From the NCBI GenBank assembly GCA_046329495.1, contig JAXLUO010000002.1, positions 1 to 64,000 on the forward strand: DNA of 64,000 bases. Reading direction: 5' to 3'. Both the position numbers and the translations under genes were made by a program. Below the pieces are notes generated by a model, which saw only the letters and a program-made list of their open reading frames with translations, ran no database searches and was not told the DNA's origin. Shown one piece after another: positions 16,936-24,338 of this stretch. Source of the DNA: Bog-950 sp046329495. GTDB taxonomy: Bacteria; Bacteroidota; Bacteroidia; Chitinophagales; LD1. Each line of letters opens with the position of its first letter. Positions within the stretch are counted from its first letter, which is position 1.

Positions 16936-17440
16936 GATTTTAGATTTTAGATTGCTGAATTCTGATTTAAGTTGAAGTCTACTTAGCGCTCAACTTTGAT
17001 GTTTTAATTGATGAAATAAAAATTGCAGTCAACTCATTTGCTTCTTTCCAAAGCTTTTTAGTGACTTCATTATTGGCGACATCAGATTCAATAAAGAGTT
17101 CTAACCACAACATTGATTCATCAGCTTCTTCAACGCAAATTCCAAGCTTTGCGATAAATTCCGCCTTAGACCGACCTCTGCAAGCGGACCTATAATTTGC
17201 GGCAACAGAAGAGGATGAACGCAACAATTGCTTTCCTAATACCCCGGTTACATTGTTATATGGCAATGGGGATACAAACTTGATGACATTAAGCGAAAAT
17301 TGCTTTGTTCGCTTTTTCAAATCATTCTCATTCATGATAGTAATAGTTTGTCAATGTGAACAAAAAGCAAATCCAGGAATCAGAGCTTAAAGTTTGAGAT
17401 AATAGGTCAATCTAAAATCCGCAATCTAAAATCTAAAATC
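16936..17440. mobile_element. IVP-gene cassette bounded by perfect 20-bp inverted repeats
   Basis: The left end GATTTTAGATTTTAGATTGC (16936-16955) is the exact reverse complement of the right end GCAATCTAAAATCTAAAATC (17421-17440). The 505-bp interval holds a single gene, a four-helix-bundle protein. The left repeat touches the gpsA start codon and the right repeat covers the TGA stop of the acyltransferase, so the cassette fills the gap between two genes of one pathway exactly. Each arm is itself an 8-bp tandem repeat (TCTAAAAT). Mobility is inferred from the boundaries only; there is no transposase. Confidence 0.55.
16979..17335 (-). CDS. Four-helix-bundle protein (23S rRNA IVP family)
   Basis: A 118-residue protein with the family signature 'QLLRSSSSVAANYRSACRGRSKAEFIAKLGICVEEADE', preceded by 'KRTKQFSLNVIKFVSPLP'. 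The family was first noticed as the ORF inside intervening sequences of Leptospira 23S rRNA, but many free-standing copies exist in Bacteroidota. Structures of relatives are pentamers of four-helix bundles; no function is established. The gene lies between inverted repeats in the middle of a phospholipid gene cluster, suggesting it arrived as a unit. Confidence 0.88.
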   Translation of the reverse strand: MNENDLKKRTKQFSLNVIKFVSPLPYNNVTGVLGKQLLRSSSSVAANYRSACRGRSKAEFIAKLGICVEEADESMLWLELFIESDVANNEVTKKLWKEANELTAIFISSIKTSKLSAK

Positions 17441-19130
17441 AAATGAACTTTTCTAACCCATATCCATCTAACCTATTATGGTAATAGTAAAGCAACTTTA
17501 AGTCTTCTGACCCCATCGTAGTGCCGTTGTCAGTTAGTGGTGAAGCCGTATGATATAGGTTGATATTCTTCATACCATGCTCTAAAATCTTTTCGGGGTT
17601 CCAGCGCAGTTCAGGTGAAATAAGTACTTCGCCCCTATCATACTTTTCTTTCAGCACTTCTTTCAACCGCACTATGGCATCAATCATTTCCTGGTGCGGC
17701 AAGGATATATCCTCTACCGGCGTGCGCAACAAGGTAAACAAATCTACCCCGCTGTATTTCTTGCGCAGTAGTTCAAAAGCCGTAAAACATACCAGGTGGC
17801 TGGTAAGCACTACGTTATATTGATAGTAATTCTCAACAATGCGTTCGCTTAATATGCGGGTATACTCACCATCACGTTGTTCGTCGTCGCTTAACGCACC
17901 ATTGGTTAAAAAGTAGTTCTTTACATTAATCTTTTGGCCCAGGTGGTTGTAGCTATTACCTTCTGCATCTACTTTGTTACCTACTACATCCATCACATCA
18001 CCAAAGGATACTGATAAAGATGAACTGGCCGAAATGAACTTGTATATAAAGCGCACCAGTTTAAACGAAGTAGAGTATTCATCATTCTCGCGCAGGAACT
18101 TTTCCTTACCTGTTTCTTTCAGGTAATCATTTATCAACCCGCTGGCTTCTAACACAAAGTGGTAGTTAATGATACATGGCACTACATAAATACGCGGAGC
18201 CATTTCCTCGGGGTAATTTTTGTAGTGCAACTTTTGTGCTTCGATGGCGGTACCTAACAAACCAAGTTTCAACTTCTTTTCTAATGCCCCGGAACGTGAA
18301 CGTGTACCACCGGGAAAGAATATGCTGTGTGCGCCTCGCTGCAAAGCCACCGTAGAGTAATTCTTCAACGTCTCCAGGTAAAAAGTATTCTTCTTACGGC
18401 GGTCAACCTTATAAGCGCCCAGGCGACTCATAAAGTACGATAGCAGCCCAATGCTAAACAGGTTTAAGCCTGCACCGTAAGTAAAGGCAGGCAGACCCAG
18501 CTCGTTCAACAACCATCCCACCATTATACTATCCATGTTGCTAAAGTGGGTGGGTACTACTACCACAGTGCCTTTTGTAGCCAGGTGACGGATCTTCTCA
18601 ACATCGCCGGTTATCGGAATTTTTTCGTGCAGGGTTTTAACATTGCCTGCAAAGGTTTTAAACCATTTGCCCGGGGCTGCACTTAGTATACGACCGAAGA
18701 ATTGAGGCAGAATGGCCTTTGCAAGATTAAAGGCGTTTACATCAAATTCTCCTACAATTTCATTTACATAACGGTCCAGAATCTCCTCAACCAAACCTTC
18801 TTCTGTAATCTCAATCTTCTCTTCTCCTGTTTGGTCCAGTTTCAGATACTTGCTCTTTATACCACTCCAGAATTGCCGCTCATCCTTGGGGTCGGCCTTC
18901 CACGGTTTTTCCGTTAACCGTATACGTTCCTGGTAAAGTACCTTTGCCAACTCATCGCGCAGGGCTTTATCCGTAGCAAAGCGCTGCATCAGCCGCTGTT
19001 TGGTGCGCTCCTTAACCTCTGCCACAAAATTCTCCCTGTCAGCACTCAGGCGGTAGATAGGCCATTGCTGAATATCAGGAATAATATAGGGTAAAGGATA
19101 GTCGTTCGGATTGTATTGTCTTCCATTCAT
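17439..19130 (-). CDS. PlsB-like glycerol-phosphate acyltransferase
   Basis: A 563-residue member of the glycerolipid acyltransferase superfamily. The catalytic HX4D motif is 'VVVVPTHFSNMDSIMVGWLL'; the phosphate-binding motif III is 'SIFFPGGTRSRSGAL'; 'LGAYKVDRRKKN' and 'RIYVVPCIINYHF' fit motifs II and IV of PlsB/DHAP acyltransferases. Upstream and downstream parts are helical, as in long PlsB-type enzymes. The start at 19130 (MNGRQYNPNDYPLPYIIP) is preferred; an ATG at 19169 would add 13 residues. Predicted to acylate glycerol-3-phosphate or its acylated form for membrane lipid synthesis, in keeping with gpsA nearby. Its stop codon is overlapped by an inverted repeat of the IVP cassette. 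Confidence 0.82.
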   Translation of the reverse strand: MNGRQYNPNDYPLPYIIPDIQQWPIYRLSADRENFVAEVKERTKQRLMQRFATDKALRDELAKVLYQERIRLTEKPWKADPKDERQFWSGIKSKYLKLDQTGEEKIEITEEGLVEEILDRYVNEIVGEFDVNAFNLAKAILPQFFGRILSAAPGKWFKTFAGNVKTLHEKIPITGDVEKIRHLATKGTVVVVPTHFSNMDSIMVGWLLNELGLPAFTYGAGLNLFSIGLLSYFMSRLGAYKVDRRKKNTFYLETLKNYSTVALQRGAHSIFFPGGTRSRSGALEKKLKLGLLGTAIEAQKLHYKNYPEEMAPRIYVVPCIINYHFVLEASGLINDYLKETGKEKFLRENDEYSTSFKLVRFIYKFISASSSLSVSFGDVMDVVGNKVDAEGNSYNHLGQKINVKNYFLTNGALSDDEQRDGEYTRILSERIVENYYQYNVVLTSHLVCFTAFELLRKKYSGVDLFTLLRTPVEDISLPHQEMIDAIVRLKEVLKEKYDRGEVLISPELRWNPEKILEHGMKNINLYHTASPLTDNGTTMGSEDLKLLYYYHNRLDGYGLEKFI

Positions 19131-19199
19131 GTGCTCAGCGTTCAACTCTAATATAAAAAGAAATGCCACTTGCCTTGCAGCAACACTACTACTCGGGTA

Positions 19200-20882
19200 T
19201 CAATTCAACTTCTGCAGCTTCAAATTGCGCACATCGTTACCGGCAATTAAACGTAATACATAGTTCCCTTTGGCCAATGTGTTTTTAGTAAAATCAATCA
19301 GGTCGTGGTAATTACCGGGCTCTCTAACACCCTGGTTTTGCACCAGTACTGTTCTACCCAGGGCATCAATCACTTCCAGTTTAACGGCTGTTTTGGTTAA
19401 CAAGGTATAACCAACCGTTACCTGATTATCAAACGGGTTAGGAAACACATCGGTATGTTCAAATGCTTTTGTATCCTGCAAAGCGGTAAAAGACTGTTTG
19501 ATGATGGTAAACTCATCGCGGATAGAATCTGTAGAGGTAAGGTAGCGGCCTGTTAACTTGTTTCCATCTACATCAACAATAAAGGAACCATAGCAGGTGC
19601 TACAGGCTTCTCCCCAATAAATTGCCGGATGTTCTATCGGGCTGGCATCATTACCTTCGCTGCTGTTACCTTCCAGCACATATACCGTTCCTTTATCCTT
19701 TAATGGTCCATCAGTATATTTAATATAGGGTGTGCCTTCGGCCTCGTTTCCGTTGTTACCATTAATCATCATGGCCGGTGTAAAGGTAGCTTTGCCATCG
19801 TAGTGGCCATTAATAAGGTAGCTGCGCTGGTAATTATGGTCGTGGCCGGTTAGTACCAAATCCGCACCATAACTTTCAATAATCGGGTTAAAGTGGTTAC
19901 GTGCTGCTATGCAGAACACCTGCACCCCATCATCGGTAAAATTGTTTTGGCCACTATAAGGACATTGATGCCAGATAACGATCTTCCAGGTTTGCTTTGT
20001 AGCAGCCAGGTCCTGCTTTAACCAGTTCAACATGGGCGAAGTAAAACCTGTATCGCTGTTTAATATACCCGCCCAGTTATAAGCAGCCGTTAGCGACCCT
20101 AATTCGGAGTTTAGGATTACAAAGTGAATATTTCCATAATCCAAACTATAAAACAATTTAGTATGCGAAGGCACTCCGCCTAACTCACCTTCGGTTGGCG
20201 GACTAATCAAATCCAGGTAAGGGCCGTGGTGTGTGTTGGGGTCCTGTGTGCAAAAGAACGGCTGCCAGGGGCAAATGCTGTTGTAATCGTGATTACCCGA
20301 GGTAGAGATAAAAGGCAGATTCAACATCTGATCGTGATAGCCATAGATGCTGTCAAATACCTTTGTGGTAAACTCCGAATCGGTACCATCGGAATAGGCG
20401 TTATCGCCCAGCCATAATTGCAAATCGGCCCGGTGGTTTTGTGTATAATTCATATACGAGTTACGCACCGATGCCTGTGCGGCATTGCCATGGCCAAAAT
20501 CGCCGATACACCATAAGCGCACCGGTGTGGGATTAGCGGTATCAGGTCCTGTGGTAAAATGCATCATAGCATCGGGGCCGCGCATGGGGCCCGTAAAAGT
20601 GCCTACCATGTAGTAGTAAGTGGTATGTGCATTTAAGCCGCTAAGCTTTACGATATGTTCTGTGGTAAGGGTGCTATCATCCTGCACAAAAGCAGTTGAA
20701 CCAAGGGTGGTTCCCCAGGCTACGCGGCTTTCGCATAGCGAATCGGTGCGCCAGCGTACGATGATGCTGTTGGGACCCGGACTTTGTAAATAGGGCCCGC
20801 GGACAAAGGCCTGTGCCTCCACTTTTATTTCACATAAAAGCAGCAAAAGAGCTGCTGAAAGGAAGTAGTAAATTTTCCTCAT
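19200..20882 (-). CDS. Secreted purple-acid-phosphatase-type metallophosphoesterase with T9SS domain
   Basis: A 560-residue exported enzyme: signal peptide (MRKIYYFLSAALLLLLCEIKVEAQ), a fibronectin-like purple acid phosphatase N-domain ('PYLQSPGPNSIIVRWRTDSL'), then the calcineurin-like catalytic domain with all blocks: 'CIGDFGHGN', 'LWLGDNAYSDG', 'STSGNHDYN', 'VIWHQCPYSG' and 'LTGHDHNYQRSYL'. The last 80 or so residues ('EHTDVFPNPFDNQVTVGYTL' to 'KGNYVLRLIAGNDVRNLKLQ') are a type IX sorting domain, so it is secreted or surface-attached. It likely releases phosphate from organic esters outside the cell. It is divergent from the acyl-CoA dehydrogenase gene. Confidence 0.93.
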   Translation of the reverse strand: MRKIYYFLSAALLLLLCEIKVEAQAFVRGPYLQSPGPNSIIVRWRTDSLCESRVAWGTTLGSTAFVQDDSTLTTEHIVKLSGLNAHTTYYYMVGTFTGPMRGPDAMMHFTTGPDTANPTPVRLWCIGDFGHGNAAQASVRNSYMNYTQNHRADLQLWLGDNAYSDGTDSEFTTKVFDSIYGYHDQMLNLPFISTSGNHDYNSICPWQPFFCTQDPNTHHGPYLDLISPPTEGELGGVPSHTKLFYSLDYGNIHFVILNSELGSLTAAYNWAGILNSDTGFTSPMLNWLKQDLAATKQTWKIVIWHQCPYSGQNNFTDDGVQVFCIAARNHFNPIIESYGADLVLTGHDHNYQRSYLINGHYDGKATFTPAMMINGNNGNEAEGTPYIKYTDGPLKDKGTVYVLEGNSSEGNDASPIEHPAIYWGEACSTCYGSFIVDVDGNKLTGRYLTSTDSIRDEFTIIKQSFTALQDTKAFEHTDVFPNPFDNQVTVGYTLLTKTAVKLEVIDALGRTVLVQNQGVREPGNYHDLIDFTKNTLAKGNYVLRLIAGNDVRNLKLQKLN

Positions 20883-21049
20883 GTAGTTTATCGGTTTTAG
20901 GGTCTATAAACCTAAAAATAATTCGGGAACACGCAGGCATCCTGTTAACCGCGCAAAGGGTTTTAAACCTTCTGTCAACACCCTCAAAATTCAACCCTTG
21001 GTCAATTGAATTCTTATACCTTAGGCGCAAGCAAACCCTTAAAGCCATT

Positions 21050-22234
21050 ATGAGCAGCGTAAACCCTTTTACTGAAGAACACAACCTATTACGTCAATCG
21101 TTCCGCCAGTTTGTGCAGGCCGAGATAGTGCCAAACATTAAATACTGGGAAGCCAACAAAATATGCGAACGCGAAATATTTAAGAAGATGGGAAGCCAGG
21201 GCTTTTTCGGTGTCAGCTTTCCTGAAGCTTATGGCGGTAGTGGTATGGATATGTGGGCCGCAGTGGCACTTACCGAAGAACTAACGCAAGCCAACATCGG
21301 TGGTTTAGCTATGTCGCTTTATGCACATACCTATTTACCCTTACCGGTAATTGCAGCCTTGGGCACCGAAGAACAAAAACAGAAATACTTAGTGCCGGCT
21401 TTAAAGGGAGAAAAAATTGCCGCATTGGGCATTACAGAACCCGGAGCAGGCAGCGATGTAGGCGGTATAAGAACAGTGGCAGAAGATAAAGGCGACCACT
21501 TTTTAGTAAACGGCAGTAAGATGTTTATTACGAATGGCACCATGGCCGATTTTATAGTGCTGGCTGTGCGCACCGGCGAAGGACATAGCCTGAGCCTATT
21601 GATTTTTGAAACCAGCACACCGGGTTTTACTGCGAATCAGGTACACAACAAACTGGGGATGCATACATCCGATACCGGCCAGTTGTTTTTTGAGAACTGT
21701 AAGGTACCTAAATCGGCTTTGTTGGGAGAATTAAACATGGGCTTTTATTATATTATGAGTAACTTTCAGGAAGAACGCCTGATTGCTGCCATTTCGGGAA
21801 CCGCCAGTGCTGAAGCGGCCCTGGAGAAAGCCAAAAACTATGCGAAAGAGCGTGAAGCCTTCGGCAGGCCAATTGCTAAATTCCAGGTAATGCGCCATAA
21901 AATTGCCAAGATGGCTATTAAGGTAGAAGCCTGTAAATCGCTGGCTTACCGTGCCGTGGCCGAGTATATTGAATATGGACCCGGAGCCTACAAAATCATT
22001 TCCATCGCCAAAGCCTTTGTTTGCGAGGAAGCTTTTGAAGTAGTGAACGAAGCCCTGCAGGTGCATGGCGGTTGGGGCTATATGGAAGACTACGGTATCG
22101 CCCGCTCGTTCCGCGATTTACGCCTGATGACCATGGGTGCAGGTACCACCGAAATTATGCACGAGATCATCAGCAAAATAGAAATGGACGACGTTCGCCA
22201 TGATAAACAATTATTAAAAGCAAGAACTGCCTAA
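21050..22234 (+). CDS. Acyl-CoA dehydrogenase
   Basis: A 394-residue FAD enzyme that introduces the alpha,beta double bond in acyl-CoA thioesters. The start at 21050 (MSSVNPFTEEHNLLRQSFRQ) begins where family similarity begins; the open frame upstream to 20813 overlaps the divergent phosphatase gene. Signatures: 'ALGITEPGAGSDVGGIRT', 'VNGSKMFITNGTMADFIVLA', 'ERLIAAISGTASAEAALEKA', 'YAKEREAFGRPIAKFQVMRH', and C-terminal 'QVHGGWGYMEDYGIARSFRD' with the 'GTTEIMHEIISK' adenine-binding loop. Substrate chain length cannot be read from sequence. The RetSat-like oxidoreductase follows after 3 bp and is probably co-transcribed. Confidence 0.95.
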   Translation: MSSVNPFTEEHNLLRQSFRQFVQAEIVPNIKYWEANKICEREIFKKMGSQGFFGVSFPEAYGGSGMDMWAAVALTEELTQANIGGLAMSLYAHTYLPLPVIAALGTEEQKQKYLVPALKGEKIAALGITEPGAGSDVGGIRTVAEDKGDHFLVNGSKMFITNGTMADFIVLAVRTGEGHSLSLLIFETSTPGFTANQVHNKLGMHTSDTGQLFFENCKVPKSALLGELNMGFYYIMSNFQEERLIAAISGTASAEAALEKAKNYAKEREAFGRPIAKFQVMRHKIAKMAIKVEACKSLAYRAVAEYIEYGPGAYKIISIAKAFVCEEAFEVVNEALQVHGGWGYMEDYGIARSFRDLRLMTMGAGTTEIMHEIISKIEMDDVRHDKQLLKARTA

Positions 22235-22237
22235 GCT

Positions 22238-23863
22238 ATGAGTAACACCCATTTATTCTCATCCTACAAACACTATAAGCACGATAAGCAGTTCGATGCT
22301 ATCATTATCGGCTCCGGCATAAGCGGTCTGGCACTGGGCGCTATTCTTTCCAAAGATGGAAAGAAGGTTTTGGTACTGGAACAACATTATACGCCCGGTG
22401 GGTTTACCCACACCTTTAAGCGCAACGATTACGAATGGGACGTGGGCGTGCACTATGTGGGCGAAGTAGGTAAGCAAACCCTGCTGAAAAGCGTGTACGA
22501 TTACGTATGCGATACCCCCATTGAATGGGCCGATATGGGCGAAGTGTATGACCGCATTTTTTTCGGTGAAGAAAGCTTTGAGTTCCGCAAAGGCCGTAAA
22601 GCCTTTGTAGCCTACTTCAGCAACCTTTTCCCCGATGAAAAACAGAACCTGGAGAAATACCTGGAACTGGTAAACGAGCTGAGCAAGAATGCGCGTGGTT
22701 ATTATGCCGAGAAAGCCTTCCCTGAAATTGCAGGCAAGCTGGTGGGCGGCTTTATGCGCAGCAAGTATTTGAGGTATGCATCGCGCACTACCCGCGAGGT
22801 AATGAACGAGTTGTTTAAGGATGCCAAGTTGAAAGCCATACTGGAAGCACAATTCGGCGATTATGGTTTACCACCATCCGAAGGTAGTTTTGCCATGCAT
22901 GCCGTTATTGCCAAACACTACATGAACGGTGGCTTTTATCCGGTTGGTGGATCAGGCGTATTTTTTGAAAAAATTGCCCCGGTAATTACAAGAGCAGGTG
23001 GCGAAATAATGATCCGCGCTGCAGTGAGCGAAATACTGGTAGAGGGTGATAAAGCTGTTGGCGTTAAAATGGCAGATGGCAAAGAAATACGCGCTGAGAA
23101 AGTTATAAGCACTGCCGGTGTAGATAACACCTACTACAAGCTATTACCTCAGGCGACCCAGGCCAAACTTAACCTTGCCAAGCGCACAGAAGGCACCAGA
23201 CCTTCTCTCTCCTACTTCTGTTTGTATGTGGGATTTCAGCATACCGCTGCCGAAATGAACTTCCCGAAAAGTAACTTATGGATCTTCCCTAAAACGTTCG
23301 ACCACGATGCGAACTTGTATAACTACCTGGATGGAAAATCAACCGACATTCCGGGTGTATACATTTCCTTCCCGGGTGCAAAAGATCCGAGTTTCGAAAC
23401 ACGCTACCCCGGCCGCAGCACGGTGGAAGTTATTTGCATAACCCGCTACGATGACTTTAAAAAATGGGAAGATACCCGCTGGAAACACCGTGGCGAAGAA
23501 TACGACGCACTGAAGGAAAAGATAAGCAAGCAGTTGCTGGAGTATCTATACAAATACGTGCCGCAAACACAGGGCAAAATCGACTACCATGAATTAAGCA
23601 CTCCGCTAAGCGTTAAACATTTTGCCGCTTACCAAAAGGGCGAGATGTATGGCATTGACCATAACCCTTCGCGGTTTAACAACCGGTACCTGAAACCACG
23701 CACGCCAATTAAAAACTTGTTCCTTGCGGGGCAGGATATTGTAAGTTGTGGTGTGGGTGGTGGCTTAATGAGTGCTGTTATTTGCGCCAGTGCAATGAGT
23801 AACAGTAACTACGTAGATAAGATCATGAAGGCGGTAAATCAACCTGCTGCTATTGGTGGATAG
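22238..23863 (+). CDS. FAD-dependent oxidoreductase, RetSat / phytoene-desaturase type
   Basis: A 541-residue flavoprotein. The dinucleotide-binding motif 'FDAIIIGSGISGLALGAILS' is followed by 'KVLVLEQHYTPGGFTHTFKR' and 'EWDVGVHYVGEVG', typical of the all-trans-retinol 13,14-reductase group of the CrtI family. The C-terminal flavin motif 'LFLAGQDIVSCGVGGGLMSA' is intact. Such bacterial proteins may saturate or isomerise carotenoid- or fatty-acid-like substrates; the native reaction is unknown. It lies 3 bp downstream of the acyl-CoA dehydrogenase gene, hinting at lipid work. Its last 14 bp overlap the end of the convergent SRPBCC gene. Confidence 0.87.
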   Translation: MSNTHLFSSYKHYKHDKQFDAIIIGSGISGLALGAILSKDGKKVLVLEQHYTPGGFTHTFKRNDYEWDVGVHYVGEVGKQTLLKSVYDYVCDTPIEWADMGEVYDRIFFGEESFEFRKGRKAFVAYFSNLFPDEKQNLEKYLELVNELSKNARGYYAEKAFPEIAGKLVGGFMRSKYLRYASRTTREVMNELFKDAKLKAILEAQFGDYGLPPSEGSFAMHAVIAKHYMNGGFYPVGGSGVFFEKIAPVITRAGGEIMIRAAVSEILVEGDKAVGVKMADGKEIRAEKVISTAGVDNTYYKLLPQATQAKLNLAKRTEGTRPSLSYFCLYVGFQHTAAEMNFPKSNLWIFPKTFDHDANLYNYLDGKSTDIPGVYISFPGAKDPSFETRYPGRSTVEVICITRYDDFKKWEDTRWKHRGEEYDALKEKISKQLLEYLYKYVPQTQGKIDYHELSTPLSVKHFAAYQKGEMYGIDHNPSRFNNRYLKPRTPIKNLFLAGQDIVSCGVGGGLMSAVICASAMSNSNYVDKIMKAVNQPAAIGG

Positions 23864-24338
23864 ATGGCCGCTCGCAATAGGCTGCTAAAGCCTTTGCCTG
23901 ACGCTCAAAACCATCCTGCACCTTTTTTAGCGGGATAAACCGGCATAGCCAGCCGCTGAACTCTTCGCGGGTGCTGTATAAGGTTTGTCCGGAAGGGGTT
24001 TCTTCCAGCCATTGGTAACGGATAGCCTTAACAGCACCTATACTTGCAAGCAAGCCTGTAAAACGGTAAGCCCAGCAGGCACGTTTTATACCATCGTTGC
24101 CTATAGCAGGTACCTCAGCAACTTCAATCCGTTCACCGCTGCTTTGTTTACCACCGGTGTTCCACACTACAAATAAACGCATCGTTGCTCCCGCCAGGCT
24201 TACATCATCTGCACCTTCAACACGCACCACAAAAGGATTCCATGCCGGATAGTTTTTTACATTCAGCATTACTTGCCAAACTGTTTCAATAGGTGCATTA
24301 ATGAGCACCGATGACTGCGCATACATATCAATTGCCAT
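23850..24338 (-). CDS. SRPBCC-family (polyketide cyclase-like) protein
   Basis: A 162-residue START/Bet v1-fold protein with the usual opening 'SVLINAPIETVWQVMLNVKN' followed by 'YPAWNPFVVRVEG', and the conserved 'REEFSGWLCRFIPLKKVQDG' near the C-terminus. These proteins bind hydrophobic ligands in an internal pocket; no ligand is known here. The start could be the first ATG or the one four codons later. The gene overlaps the preceding collagen/S74 gene by 11 bp, suggesting translation coupling, and overlaps the convergent RetSat-like gene by 14 bp at its 3' end. Confidence 0.85.
   Translation of the reverse strand: MAIDMYAQSSVLINAPIETVWQVMLNVKNYPAWNPFVVRVEGADDVSLAGATMRLFVVWNTGGKQSSGERIEVAEVPAIGNDGIKRACWAYRFTGLLASIGAVKAIRYQWLEETPSGQTLYSTREEFSGWLCRFIPLKKVQDGFERQAKALAAYCERPSIHQ

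Noticed and set aside
20813..21049. N-terminal extension of the acyl-CoA dehydrogenase
   Set aside because: It would overlap the divergent phosphatase gene's signal peptide region, and homology starts at the ATG at 21050.
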